From the NCBI GenBank assembly GCA_029582265.1, contig CM055830.1:25218163-25282162 (forward strand): a stretch of 64,000 bases of DNA. The letters run 5' to 3'. Positions within the stretch are counted from its first letter, which is position 1, and the number at the start of each line of letters is the position of its first letter. This document shows, piece by piece, positions 12,101-27,100 of this stretch. A model generated the notes under the pieces. That model saw only the letters and a list, made by a program, of their open reading frames with translations, was not told the DNA's origin and did not search any database. This DNA comes from Zoroaster sp. YZ-2022. Taxonomy: Eukaryota > Echinodermata > Asteroidea > Forcipulatida > Zoroasteridae. The position numbers were made by a program, and so were the translations under genes.

Positions 12101-15100
12101 TTTATGGAATAAATGGCTAAGACGGAATAAAACTTACAAAAAATAACAAGGGAAACTTGGTTTGAACCTTGATTAAATGCATAAGATATCAATTGCGAAT
12201 AATAAACCAAAGCTAGAGGTATTAAATACAATTTAAAGGTATTCAATACTATACTCATGACATGTTGGAAAATACAGATTCCGGGTATTTTCTTAAATGG
12301 AAGATTTACAGTAAAGTATTTAGTGAAAATACACTCGGTAAGTATAATAATTATGCAATATTAAAGAGATAAAATAAAGAAATTATTATTACCTGTGAAT
12401 AAGACGAAGAGAATATAAAATGGTGATTCGTCTCTAACGGAAAAATGGGTTGTGAGCAGGACGTCGTTGGTGGCGTCAAGCAGTTTGAATATTAATGAGA
12501 TTTGGCGGATGAATAATAAACACGAATAGTTAGATAAAAAATAGATCCTTATTTAAACATAACGAGAATTATAAACCAAAAAATAGTGGGGAATTACTTT
12601 ACCACTGTCACATTGTCCCCTCGCTTAAAAAAATGTCATCCTAGACATTTTGTCTAAACACATAGATATTATAATACACATAACCATTATTATTGTTCTT
12701 ATACAAACTATACAGAAATTATTTGCAAAAGTCTGTGTTTTGTTGATCCGTTGCAATACTCTATTATTAATGAACAAAACTTGACAGGCGCCTTTGTCTT
12801 GTTAGGATTAATTATACAGAGTTCAGAAAAATTACCTACTATGGAACTTAAAACAAAAATACGATGGTTCTTCGCGTGATTCACCATTATTAATCGAAAG
12901 AAAACAACTTTGACTGTCAAGTTATTTCATTTACGTTTTACTACACAATAAATTTTATAAATTCATTACTACAATAAGAATTACACTTGCTATAAGGTCA
13001 AACGAAATATTACTCTTTTGCGGCTAATCGGAGATAGACATTTCTTCGTGTCTTTGCCATTTCTGGACTTCTCCATTTTGCCCAAATCCTTCTTCCTGCT
13101 TCTAATCTATTCCTATAGGAAATCTCTGCTGGTTTTGTTTTGCAGGTTTCTACTACTTGATGCAATTTGTTTTGACCAAGGTAATTGTAGGTGAACCTAA
13201 CTACTGGTTTCCTTATTCGCTTTGGTCTACCAGTCTCCTCTGTATCTATTATTATGCTTTCAGTCAGATGTTCAGGCGAGAGCATGTCAATGACGTCATC
13301 TAACTGTGACTGTGTGGTGACGCCCCTTGATTGTTCGATATCTCTTGTGTCATGTTCTGGCTCTGAGGAAGTAACCTGAGATGGGTTCGAGACTGAAGGG
13401 CCCTGTGAGAAGTCTTCAACGGTTGACAATAAGGGTGAAGTTATATGTTGAGGCTTTTGTCCAGTTTCCATTTCTGGTTGAATGGCTACTGGCAGAAAGG
13501 CGATGTCTATTTCTTCCTCTGGCTCTTCCTCCGTCTCTTTTTGAATCGAATTATTTTTAGTATGTTCGTCGTGTTGAGTGTAAAGTTGCTCGTCTGTTTC
13601 ATTGTCTTTAGGCTTTTCGTTGTTTTGTAGGTTGCTCTGTTCCATCGGCAGAAACATACATGGAGTTAACAGATTTCGATGGAGTTTTCTTTCTTTTCCA
13701 CTTTCCAGTGAGCGGACTGTGTATACTGGAAGATTAGGTTGCTTTGAGATGACAATATACGGATTTGGTTCCCACCTATCTCTTAGTTTCTGAGTCCCTA
13801 TAACGTGCTTGTTTTGGACCAAAACTCTGTCACCTAGCTGAAGGGGTGCTTCTCGAGTTCCTCTGTCGTATAGTCGTTTTTGTTTGCTCTTGGCATTTCT
13901 TACAGCGTCACTTGCTGTTTTATAAGCGTGCTGCAGGCGGTCTCTTAAGTTCTCTACGAACTCGTCATAGGTTGGTTGGTCCTGATCGTTTGTTCCGAGA
14001 CCAAACATTAGATCGATCGGCAGATTGGCGTGTCTTCCAAACATTAGAAAAAATGGGGCGTATCCTGTCGAGTCGTGTCTGGTTGAGTTGTAGGCGTGTG
14101 TCATGGGACCAACGTACTGTTTCCAATTCTTCTTTTGATCTTCTTCTAGAGTACCTAGCATGTTGAGGAGAGTATGGTTAAACCTTTCGGTTTGTCCATT
14201 CCCTTGAGGATGGTAGGTTGTGGTTCTACTCTTCTGGATCCCGAAACTTTGCATAACTCCCGAATTAATTGACTCTCAAAGTTGCGTCCCTGGTCAGCAT
14301 GTATACGTCGTGGAAACCCGTAGTGTTGAATAACATCTTCCCATAATATTTTCGCCACGGTGTCTGCCTTTTGATCGCGGGTGGGATAGGCTTGAGCGTA
14401 CTTTGTAAAGTGGTCTGTGATGACGAGAATATTTTCATGTCCGCCTTTAGATCTTTCGAGCTTGAGGAAGTCAATGCAGAGCAACTCCATTGGTTCACTG
14501 GTGTGGATTGAAACTAACGGGACTCTTGCTTTTGTTTCTGAAGTTTTACGCAGACAGCATCTCTTGCAACTTCCACACCATTGTTTTACATCTTCTGCCA
14601 TCTTAGGCCAGAAAAATCTGGATCGGACCATGTTAAGCGTCCTGTCAAAACCCATATGGCCGATATCGTTGTGTAAGCCTGTCAGGGCCGTATTTCTGTA
14701 CTGACGGGGCAAAACCAACTGAAATGAGACTTCTCCATCTGTTGACTTTCTTGTACGATAGAGGATGTCCTTTCTCATGCAAAGTTTGTCCCATTGGCGA
14801 AAATAAGGTGTACACCCGGGTGGCTCTCGCAGCTTCTCTGATTGGTTTGGTCGTCTCTCTTTCTCAAGATAAAGTATAACTCTTCCGATGTGAGGGTCAT
14901 CTCTCTGAGCAATGGCCAACTCTTTATGAGAAATTGATGGTAGGTCTGTGTTTGTTTCCGATTGTGGTAATTTAGCACGCTGTCTGGTAGTAACCTGGCA
15001 TTGTGATACTGTACGCTCCATGAAGAGGGGGGACTCTTGTTGGTAGCCATTACATATAGCATTGACAACATCGGTTGGGATTGTTACGGCGTCTTTGCTG

Positions 15101-18100
15101 AATTCGATGGATGTTCTATTTGGTTCTGGGTTGTCCTTCCTTGAAAGAGTGTCAGCAGCCGCATTGTTCTTCCCTGGCTTGTATTTGACGGAGAAATTAA
15201 ACTGAGAGAGCGCAGCAACCCAGCGTTGTCCTGTGGCGTCCAACCGCTGTGGTCGTAACATACAACAGAGGGTTGTTATCTGTTAAAACCTGTATTTGGG
15301 CGCCTAGGAGGTAGTCCCTCAGTTTATCGGTAATTGCCCATTTCAAAGCAAGGAATTCCAGTTTATGCGCCGGATATCGCTTTTCAGATGGCGAAAGACC
15401 TCTGCTTGCGTAGGCAATTATTCTCGTGGCCATGTTGGATTTGGCTAAGGATGGCACCAAGCCCGTACAGACGCATCTATCTGGAGGATGAACGGTAGGT
15501 TATAGTCGGCATAGGCTAGTATTGGTGCAGTTGTCATCAGTGTCTTCAAGGTATTGAATGCTGCTTGACACTTGGCTGTCCATATGTATGGTGGAGCTGG
15601 TGGTGACGATTTTCGTTTGCCCTTTTTATTTCGTCTAGGATCACCTGAGGTCAGTTCGTAAAGAGGGGCAACGATACTTGAGTACCCTTTGATGAAACGC
15701 CTACAGTATCCAGTAAAACCAAGGAAACGAAGAAGTTCTTTGCGTGTAGTAGGTCGTTGCCAATCTCTGACTTGTGAAATTTTATCTGGGTCTGTAGCAA
15801 TACCATGGGCAGAGACTACGTGGCCAAGGTACTTGACTTCCTTTTGAAGGAGATTGCACTTGATGGTTTTAACTTCAGACCATGTTGTCGCAAACAAGAA
15901 AATACCTTGTCTAGGCGCTGAATATGCTCCTGAAAGGTGGCAGAGAAGACAATTATATCGTCTAAATAGAGAAGACAGGTGGAATAATTCAGATCTCCCA
16001 AACAGGTAGTCATGAGTCGCTGGAAGGTTGCTGGAGCATTCTGTAAGCCGAATGGCATCCTGTTACACTCATAGAGTCCTGATGGTGTAGTGAATGCCGT
16101 CTTGTGTTTATCTTGCTCTTCCACCTCAACCTGCCAGTAACCGGATGTTAAGTCTAGGGTGGTAAAAATTGAAGCATTCCCCAGAGCATCTAGGGCTTCC
16201 TCAATGCGAGGAAGAGGAAATGCATCTCGGACGGTTCTGCTGTTAAGCTGTCTATAGTCTATGCATAGCCTCAAGGAGCCGTCTTTCTTGTGAGCTATAA
16301 CTATAGGAGACGCATATGCCGAACAGCTTCGACGAATGACTTCCGTTCTCTCCATAGTTGCTAGTTGGTCCTTTACAGCTTGATAAAGTGTTGGTGGAAT
16401 GCGTCGGTAAGGAAGCCGAAAAGGTTGGTTGTCGATGAGAGGTATGCTGTGTTTTACTGTTGAAGTTCTTCCAAAATCTTGAGAATCGACGGAGAAAACA
16501 TCAGCGTATTTAAGAAGGAGATCAGACAATTGTTTCCTCTGTGTGTCATCTACAAGTGTTGCGTTAGACAAAAGTACGGCTGGTACATTGTCAGATAACC
16601 CTGAAGCACTTTGAGTTCTGACGCGTCCATGGACTATGCTTTCTTGGCAGCTTCCTGAATCTTCACGACTTGTATACGCATTTCCTTCTTCAATCCTCAC
16701 AGGTGACTTCATGAGATAACCGTCTGGAGTCTGGTTTAGCTGGAGGACTTCGGATACCTGCGCTAACTGGGAGTTCCGAGGAATAGTGATGGACCTTGTT
16801 GATATATTGCAAACTCTTACGGGTACTTGTTGATTCTGTCTCACGTCTGCGACCAGATGAGCAATCCTCAAACAAGACGCACTATTTGGTAGACCTTCGA
16901 CAATGACAGTATATGGATGGCCGATTGGGTTGGGTGGGGCTTGGCACATGATTTCTACTTCCTCCCCAGGTTGTATCTTTCTAGGGTAGCGGCCAACATA
17001 CTTAGCGTGGTCGGCAGACTCAGTCGAAGTGACGGTATTGATATATGCCGTATGCCAAGCGGTGTTTTCTGTATAAAGTTGTTGCATAAAGTCGATACCT
17101 CTGGCTAACTGTTGGTCCTGCTTGGATGCACGGATAACGTTTGTACCAATTAAGACAGGGACGTATCTCCGATAACTGTCTGTAGGGACCACGAACACGG
17201 GTACATCTTCGTAGGTGATCCCAATAACCGTCAGAGAGATTGGAACTACTCCTAAGTAGGGAACTTTCTGGCCATTGGCTCCTTCTATGATTACGTCAGC
17301 TGATGACAACTTGACGTCCCTCAGTTTTGGATGTCCTTTCCATAGGTCTTCTGTAATAGATGATATCTGGGAACCAGAATCAATAAGTGCCTTGTAAGTA
17401 ACACCATTTATCTCAACATAGTCTTCGTTGTGGGGGCCAATTAAACGTTGGTGGTCCGTCTCTTGTTCGTTTGATTGAATTAATGTTGATTTAGAAGCAG
17501 TGTGAACTATTGGGCTGGATTCTGGGCGTCCAACGGTTTGCCCTTTGACCGTTGGCCCTTGAAGTTTAAAGGCTGCATCCGACATCCTCTTGCGAATTGC
17601 CCTTCATGGCCGCAACGGTGGCAGATGAAGACTCTTGTGTCACCTTGCAAAGAGTACGTATCTTGATGCTGTGGTTGTTGGTAATTGTGTTGCTGTCGAG
17701 GATGATACATCTGTTGCTGTTGTGGGTGATGCATCTGTTGCCGTTGTGGATGATACATCTCTTGCTGATCAGTGGAGTTTTGTTTGGAGGTTAAGTGTTC
17801 GACGGTCCGGGCTAGCTCTTGGAACTTCAGAATAAGAATTTGAATGACATCTTCGGAGGTTTGTTGTTGTTTGCCTGCGTGCTGAGTATCAGGAGGGGCC
17901 ATCTGAGTCTTTGGGGTAGCCTTTGGTTGCTTTTGTTGAACATGCAACGGAAGAGCTGGTGTTTTGCCCGCTATGTAATGAGGTTGTGTTTGGGCTTTGG
18001 AGTCTGGCTTAGATTTGAAGGCTGCTGATGTGCGAGCTTCTCTGTCGATTTGCCTTAACTCGATTTGTAACTCTCGAAAAGCCATCTCTCTGGGTTTCAT

Positions 18101-21100
18101 CGGTGCCAGTCTACTGGTAATTTTGTCGTCGTTTACTCCTCTCATAAACTGTTGAGTTAGCATTTTATTTCGATTTGGCATAGGCTGATTTCTGTTCATT
18201 CTTTCCTCAACGGTTCTAAGGGTGGCCTCTAATTCGACTGCGTAGATCCCAGGTGATTCGCTCGAAGTCGGAACCTTCGTAAAAATCAGCCATTGGGTCG
18301 CCAAGCATTGAGATGTTTCCAAACTGAGCTCTTAGTTCAGCAAAAGCCTGACTTGGTGTCTGTTGTTCAGGGGGGAGGTTAAGGACCAGCTTTCGTGCGG
18401 CTCCCCCGAGGTATCTTACTATTGTCCCAAACTGCATATGCGTCGCCATCGATGTGCTGTCAATCAAATACTTTGTATCTCGGATCCAATCGTCAATACC
18501 AATATTTGATCCTTCACGTCCAGTATAGATGGGAACACTCTTCACTTGATGAGAAGGCATGAGGTGAATCTGACTTGAAGAAGAGTGGGTTTGATTGGCC
18601 AAGTGATGATGAGTTTCGGGTGAGAATCTCGGGTGCGTGGGTGTAGAGGAGCTCTGTCCAGGGGCTGTGGGCTGTAACATCACGGAAGGGAGAAAAGCTC
18701 TGCCTAGGGGCTGCACGGGCTGTAACATCGAGAGGAGCCTTTGGTCGTTGTTGAGAATGCTTACTTTCGGATAGTTGACGTTCCATCGCAGCTATGTCTG
18801 CCAGAATCTGGTCGCCAAGCGGTTTCAGGTTTTGGAGGTCATCTAGTGTCGGACTGGTATGCGGACTGGTTCGATGAGTTTGTGCATGAGTAACAGTGGA
18901 GGGGTGGAATGACGAAGTTCGGCTTTGTGGTGGATGGCCACGAACAGTAGTTGGGGTGGGGAAAAAATGTTCTTCGGTTCGCCTAGAGGTAGCCATATTA
19001 CTCGATTGTAAAATTATACAGAGCATTCTTAGGAAAAGCGCTGTCAGATATAACATTTAATCCAATTTGATTGATAAGAAATAAGTGATTTAGAATTGAT
19101 GGGAATAGAAAAAAATTATCAGGTTTAAGCACAGTAAAAAAAACGATTGATGGACCACAATTCAATAGCAGTAATAAATGACGAGCATAAATTGGCTAAA
19201 CCTCAATAAACATCAATCAAATCTGAAATCGGTATAATTAGTCACAAATCAAACGTCAATCAAGTAACTCAGTGAAAGATCAATTAAAAGAGAACGTTGC
19301 TGGCAAATTTTTACCTCTTCTTAAAATTCGAGGACAATTAATCAGTATAAATCGATGTCAAAGAACAATTTAGCAAGAAATGCAAAAATGTTAAATACAA
19401 TCAAGAAATGTCTGTTATCGATAATATACAGTGTCGCAAGAGTTGTGGTATTCTGATTCGCACAGATCGAGATGGTACTTGAAGTTTTGGGAAGATCGGC
19501 AATTTAAATCTACACCAAATACGCCTTAAGATACACAATCTTATAGAGTGAGGGATTAAGGTAATCGAGCGTAACGTAAGTCTGTTGCACAGGGTAATTG
19601 CAATACAAAACAAACAATAATGAAACGAGATTTCTGATAATTGGTGGAAATCGTCCCACCTGTTATGCAAGGATCAGAACACCACTAAGTACAAGCTTTA
19701 TATGGACACCTGATTTGGTGTAATAATCAAACAATGAATAAACTATTGCTTTTGTACCTTTTGAGTATTTGTGTCTTGCGTATGGACTAATGGATCACTG
19801 ACACCGTAAATCTTGAGCTCAGCGATTGTGTTTTAGAGTTTGACGCGGATCTATTCCAATTGGCTTTGCTGATGCCTATAGTTCCGTGTGATCACGATTG
19901 AAATACAGTTCCCTAATGGCAAATTCTTCATTCTTCAGCACGTAGGCTAAGTTCAGTTCATATTTCGTCTTCGCGAATGTCTTGGCGATATCCTGGATTA
20001 TTAAGGCGAAGTTGCACAGACCGCAGTTCTAATGTATCTCACGCCAATGGCGTAGTTGACCTGGTCCTTCAGTAATGCACCACAGTAAGTCCAAGGATCT
20101 GCCGACAGTGTACAACGTCTAGGCCTGTTCGTCGGTGGGTGGGTGGGTGTAGGGTTCATATGAAGGGCTCATCGGAGGGCATCGTATCTTGCTGGCTTTT
20201 AATGGATATGACAGGAACAACTCATGCGATAACAGGTAAGGTAGGTAGCAGGTCTTGGTGGCCGTCGATTATTCCCTCATTACCCGGATCTTCCGCCATA
20301 TGTGACACTCGGGATTTGAGAACAAAATAAATGAGGAAGACGGCTTTCCAAGGTTCAGTAGTTTATTCTGTGAATAAGACGAAGAGAATATAAAATGGTG
20401 ATTCGTCTCTAACGGAAAAATGGGTTGTCAGATTACAATAATTAAACGTAAAATTATTTACAAATTACCTCTTATAATAAATATGCAATTCTAAATAAAT
20501 GTAAATCACGTCCGAATCATTATCAAAATCAATTAACTTACGGTACTTAAGTGACTAATTATGGTACTACATAATTTACAAAATAACACTTTACAAAATA
20601 AGTGATTTGATTTAGTTTTCATTTCCCGCGAAAACCTCGGTGCCGGCCGCCATCTTGCCGCTGCACCTTTTTTATGGAATAAATGGCTAAGACGGAATAA
20701 AACTTACAAAAAATAACAAGGGAAACTTGGTTTGAACCTTGATTAAATGCATAAGATATCAATTGCGAATAATAAACCAAAGCTAGAGGTATTAAATACA
20801 ATTTAAAGGTATTCAATACAAATACTATACTCATGACATGTTGGAAAATACAGATTCCGGGTATTTTCTTAAATGGAAGATTTACAGTAAAGTATTTAGT
20901 GAAAATACACTCGGTAAGTATAATAATTATGCAATATTAAAGAGATAAAATAAAGAAATTATTATTACCTGTGAATAAGACGAAGAGAATATAAAATGGT
21001 GATTCGTCTCTAACGGAAAAATGGGTTGTGAGCAGGACGTCTCGTTGGTGGCGTCAAGCAGTTTGAATATTAATGAGATTTGGCGGATGAATAATAAACA

Positions 21101-24100
21101 CGAATAGTTAGATAAAAAATAGATCCTTATTTAAACATAACGAGAATTATAAACCAAAAAAATAGTGGGGGAATTACTTTACCACTGTCACATATATATA
21201 TATATACATGTATAAACAATCATATAAAAAGATAAAGTAATGTTTGAAGCGTAGAATAATGTATCAGAATGGAGGCACAATCACAATAAGCAAAAGCTTG
21301 TGCCTAAACACACACCAGACAACAATGGGGACGGGACAAAGGAAGGACCATAACAGACAAAAAGGGGGAATGTTGGGAAGAATATAATACAATTAAAAAA
21401 AACTAAAGAGGTTTATAATAATCAAGGAACGAAAGAAGAAAGCTATGTTATATACATAGTCATATTGACTGGGAAACAAGAAGATTCCTGAAGGAAGTTT
21501 TGAATTGTCTAACTGAGGATTTACTCTTGATCGACAGGTCAATAGAATTCCAAAGGCGTGGCCAATAGTGTCTAAGAGTGTGAATATAGTATGATGTGCG
21601 GGTGAATGGTAGAAAGAGGTTATTATGTGATCTGGTATGGTGTTTATGAGGATCATGAACCTAAGTAAAAAAAAGACGAGAATGTGTGAAGAAGTAGACC
21701 ATTCATACATTTGTACATGAAAATTCCAGTAAGGAAATTATTGATATCCTGAAGTGTGAGTATATTTAGCTGAGCAAAATGAGGTGCAGTGTGAGCACGA
21801 GGTGGAGAGAAAGCACATGCAAATTCTGATAGCCCGTTTTTGGATGATAGAAAGGGAGTTAAGTTTGGTGGTGCTTGCACGTGCTCAGATAATATTACAG
21901 TAAGTAAGTAGTAGCAGGTGGAAGGAAGCTACAAAGTTTTGACAACACACCTACATTACGTGAAATAATTTTTGAGCTGGAGGAGATGTGATCAGACCAA
22001 GTAAGTTTATCATCAATGGTCACACCAAGGAACTTAGTAGTACGAACTTTGTTTAGAGGACTGTGATCCATTGAAATAATAGTTTCAGAGCTGCTAGTGA
22101 ATTTCTTGGATCTGCTGAAAATCATAATTGGTCTTCATGGAATTTAGAGAGAGTTTATTTGCTCTGAACCAAGTGGAAACACGGTCAAGCTCAGAATTGC
22201 ATGTATTGACTAAGATGGTAGGATCAGAATGAGAATATAAGATAGTGGTATCATGAGCAAACAGTGTAAAAGACAGTAGGGAAGGCGAGTGGTGTAAATC
22301 ATTTACATAGAGAAGAAACATGAGTGGTCCCAGAATCGAGCCTTGAGGTACGCCGTGATTGATAGTTAGAACATTAGAGTAAGTTTTATTGATAAGAGGT
22401 AAATTGTTTTCTATTGTGGAGATAGTCTGCAAACCATTCAAGAGAGATGCCTCAAATACCGTAATGGTCCAATTTGGAAAGAATAACACTATGATCGATA
22501 GTGTCGAAAGCCTTCGACAAGTCTATAAAAACTCTGACAGAAGACAATTTCTGAGTGAGAGAACTGTTGAGACGGTCGACAAAATGAATGAGGGCTAAAT
22601 CTGTGGAATGTTTACTTCGAAAACCAAATTGGAAAGCAAAAAGAATATGAAAATCAGAAAAGAATTTGTTGAGCCGCTTGTATATAAGACGCTCCAAGAT
22701 TTTAGAAAAACAAGGAAGAACAGAAATGGGTCTATAGTTATGAATGTCATGAGAGTCACCATTTTTATATAAGAGTGACTTTGGCAATCTTCAACTGAGA
22801 CAAGACAGAACCTGAAGCAAAGGAAAGATTAAAGATGTGAGCGAGTGGTCTAGAGATGAAAGAAATGATAGACTTAACCACTGATGAGCTGATGTCATCA
22901 AAGCCGCAACTAGTACCATTCTTTAATTGGGTCCCAACTTCGGTAACCTCAACAAAGTCGGTAGGGGTTAGGAAAAAGGAAGAGCTGTTCGAGTCGTGTA
23001 GGTAATCAGTGAAGTGCTTCTCGGTGGGAGTGATTTTGCTGGTGTGGTATGTGAGCTTCTAGTGTTGGCGTTCCTAGCCACGAGAGGGCGCTGTCATGGG
23101 GAGCCCGTGGATGGGAAGAATGGAGAGGGAGGTCAAAGGTGAGGGTGGAAGGTTTTGGGGAAAAGACGGGGAAAGAGAGTTGGAAAAGTGACAAGGAAAA
23201 GGGCGAGGGACTTTTGGGTGAAGAGTTGATCTTGGGAGATTGGAGGAAGATAATAAAACTGGCGGTGAAATGATCGAAGAATATCAACAAGTTATCCTGT
23301 ACATTTATTGGATTGTTTGGCGTGGAATGACCCCCTTACGCTCCAAAGCGTTTCACTACAAATGGTAACACGGATGGGGTCATGTAAAATTTTGATGGTG
23401 CTGGAGTGCCGTTTCATGCCGTGTGTTACACAAGTGGACTGTCGCCATTGCTTTGGTGGTACACCGAGTGCTGTGTACTGTTAGTGGACTGAACGTGAAG
23501 TAACCTATTCTGTGTCCATCCAAGACAGTTTTGTGCGTGCAGTGGTTTCGCACATTCGTCGAGAGTTCGGCGGAGGATAACTGGGGATTGACACGACCAC
23601 ATCGAGTTACCGTCGGCTTGGACTTTGGCTGAGGGCACGCAGGGTGCCACTAAACCTATCAAGTGTCGGCGATCATCCAGAACTCAGAAGGCTATTTGTG
23701 GCAGTACTGCTGGCAGGACCACAGCAACGTGAAAGGCAGTTGTCAAGGAGACAAGACCAGTTGGTAGGATCAGCTAGGCTGCCATGATAAATGATTAGTT
23801 TTGATGAACAATTTGGAACATTACATCACATGTACAGCACGTGATATTGCACAAGATTATGCAGTAATTTTATTGTGCATTTTGATTTAAAGGATATATT
23901 GTTTAACTTTGTATATCTTATTAGGCCTAAGGTACATGTAATATCGAGGTGACACACGTATGCAGTAGATTGCCTGTAGTTGTTTTGCATTCATAGTTTT
24001 TTTTGGGGGACGGTCTGTGTGTGGTGTAGTGGTAGTTTTATTTACTTAGCTAGAGTAATAATATGCAATATGGCTACCCCGGAGGAAGGTGCGTTGGTAC

Positions 24101-27100
24101 AGCTAGTGTCGTGCCTTTCTGATGCATTGAAGCAGAGCAGTGGTACCAGGGAAAGGCCAATTAAGCTCCGATAGGTTCAAGGGAAGCCAGTGAGTTCTGT
24201 AGACCCAACCTCAAAGAGTGGTTGGATGAGGTTGACATTTATTGTCGACAATGTAACATCCCAGAAAAGGATAAGGCTCAGGTTGTGGTGGATCATTTAG
24301 CGGGGTCTGCTCGTATTGAAGTTAAAAGCCGAGAGGATGTCACGTCTGACTATTCTCTTCTGGTAAAGCTACTGCATAACCAGTTTGGGAGAGGGGAAAC
24401 TTTGCAATCACTGCAAAAGGCGTTTTCGAGAGGGGACAAGTCGAGATGAGAACCTTATGGAATTCTCCGTGGCTTGTTGAGGCTCTATGACAGAATTTTG
24501 CGCATTGCTCCTGAAGGGGAAAGGGAATTGCTAAAGAGTTTGAGAGATAAAACCCTGATAGGGCAGTTTGTGGCTGGGGCGCGGGGTCAGAGTGCACGCT
24601 TTGAGCTGAAAAGGCTCCAGCTGGCTGGACACAAGTCAAAGTTTCAACCAATTTCGGGACAAGGCCTTGAATTGTTCAAGGATTATGAAAACTCAACCAG
24701 GGTCAACATGGCCAAGTCCGCCAGTTGAGGCCTCATTTATGGGAGCGAGTGTTGATGTTGACGAGTCAAAGGCAAATGTCAGTACAAAGATTACATGTGC
24801 AGCGGAATGTGGACCCTATGGCAGCAGCAATATTCAGCGATGATGAAATCTATGGGGATATGCAGGTACAACTCAACAAGCAGCAGGAACAACTTACGTT
24901 TAATGCAGTGCATGCTGCGCACGCGCAAAATCAATCTGTACCGAGAGGGAGTGTCCAGGAGGTGTAACCAAATCATCAGTGACGGTTACAACTGTAAGGA
25001 GCCTGGTCATATTAGATCACAATGTCCTCTCCTGGTGAGAAAACCACAGGAAGCTCAACAGTTTATCGGGGGCACCAGATGGTACAGGGACAACTGAGGG
25101 AAAGAGCAGTTAAACTAACTGCCTCCATCGCCCTGCGCCGGGTGGTGGGGAGGGTCAAACAAGGGCCAAGTCCAGTGTGAGATCATGTAATGAGGGGTTA
25201 CGGCGCCTGACCCATCTGCGGATGAGTTGTTAGCTAGTTTAGTTAAGGAGAGCCCTAAGGCTGAAGTCATATTGGCTGGGGTACCAGTCACATGTGTTTT
25301 AGATACAGGCGTCAAACGCCCCTCATAAGTGCCTCTTTTTATCAGGAACATCTGGCAGACAAACTGAGCGGGCTGAAGCCGCTGGGGACTTACCTTGAGG
25401 TGCACGTGGCGGGGTTGGAGGTTCCAATCGCTGGGTACATCGTTCCTCTCACTGTTTTCACAAAACTGTTGAGGCGCACTTTTGGTGGTGAAAGATTCAT
25501 GCAATGAAGGGTTGTTGAATTCAAAGAAAAGTCCAATACTGTTAGGATGTAATGTCCTGGAACTGCTGAAAGATGTGGTAGTAGAACAGGGGCAGAATTA
25601 TACTGAGGCTTGGAATGTGGCCCTCCAATGGTATCGGCTTTCAAGGGCACAACCTCATCCGAATAAACAAAGGGTTCAGGGGTCGCAGGTCATGCCATTG
25701 GCTGCACGCACTGGTGGCATGGAATAACTATTCGCCCTAGGCAGGTAATGACAGTACACTGTTACATTAGAGATCATGTGCATGTCCTTAGGAACAAAGT
25801 GGTTATTGTTGAGAGCATGAAATCAGATGCACATCCTGAGGCGAATAATCTAAGTGCGTGCCAGGGTGTTTGACTCTTGTCAAGTAACAAATGGAAAGAC
25901 AGTAAAGGTGCTGGTGGCTAATTTGGGGACACAGTCTTGGGTAATTCCCCCTTATACGAAATTAGCTTCAGTTATTGAAGCATCCATGTCAAACTGCATT
26001 GGGTTGGAATCCTCGTCCGATGGTATCGAGGTACATGTCAATCATGTGTTGGTTGAAGAAACTGTGGACTTGAAGGGGGAGCTCTCTAAGCCTGACTCAA
26101 GGGGAGGGGTAGGAGGAGTGCCTAAAGAGGTGTTCACATTTTCAAATGGTGAGAATTATGAACCACCTCCAGGGTTGAGTTTGGAGTCGCTTTCCTGAAT
26201 GAGGATCAAAAGGAACAAGTTGTGAAACTTATCCAGAAGCATGATTCAGTCTTTTCGAAGATGAGTTTGATGTTGGTTATTGTGACAAAATACCTCACAA
26301 GATCAACACAACAATCGACAACCGCCCAATCAGTGAACCATACTGCAGAATTCCACACTGTGTTCAGGAAGTTAAAGCGCTCTTGCAAAAGTTGTTGGAT
26401 CAGGGAATCATTAGGCGCAGTGAGAGTCCGTCTGTGCAATTGTACTGGTGAAAAGCGGATGGGTCCTTGCGCCTGTGCGTAGACTACAGGAAATTAAATG
26501 CAAAGGGTGTTCGTGACCTTTCCCTTGCCGCGATCGAAGAGTCGTTAGAGGCTTTACAGGGCGCTAAATATTTTTCGGCTCTTGACTTAGCACATGGTTA
26601 CCACCAGGTGGCCATGGATCCCAGTTCTGTAGAGAAGACTGCATTTTGAAAGTGCCCTTTGGGCTTTACGAAGTTTACTCGAATGCCCTTTGGGTTGGCA
26701 ACGCACCAATGCACGTTCAGAGGGTAATGGAGCAGTGTCTTGGGGACATGAATTTGTCTGAGTTATTGATATATCTAGATTTATATATTGGTGTATTCTT
26801 CTTCATTAGAAGAACACTGAAGAGGTTGGACAAGGTTTTGTCAAAACTTGCAGAATTTGGACTGAAGGTTAAGGGCAAAAAGTGCAGTCTCTTCCATGAG
26901 TGAAGTTGCCTATCTGGGCCATGTTGTCAGTGCCAAGGAATCTCAGTTGATAAAGACAAAATCCGACGACAGAGGACTGGCCTGTTCCGCAAGGAGCAGC
27001 TGAATTACGTTAGCTCATGGGACTGGCGGGTTATTATCGGGCGTTTTGTCAACGGCCAGAAGATAGCAGCCCCGCTTCATGCTATTTTACCTGCAATCAC

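Larger units (their letters stand above)
11739..21192 (-). mobile_element. Full-length 9.45-kb Ty3/Gypsy retrotransposon
   Basis: Two LTRs of 874 and 892 bp (TGTGACA...TGTCACA) enclose gag and pol on the minus strand in the order gag-protease-RT-RNase H-integrase, which defines Ty3/Gypsy. Primer site and polypurine tract sit where expected. The element lies within an AT microsatellite, so the 4-5 bp target duplication (tatat) is ambiguous. The LTRs differ almost only by short indels, so insertion is recent. Coding frames are nevertheless interrupted by single-base shifts. Confidence 0.93.

Noticed and set aside
13191..14166. Plus-strand open frames opposite the Gypsy integrase
   Set aside because: Shadows of the minus-strand pol coding sequence.
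23426..23662. Minus-strand open frame after the 5' LTR of the 7.9-kb Gypsy
   Set aside because: Lies in the element's leader on the opposite strand; no similarity seen.
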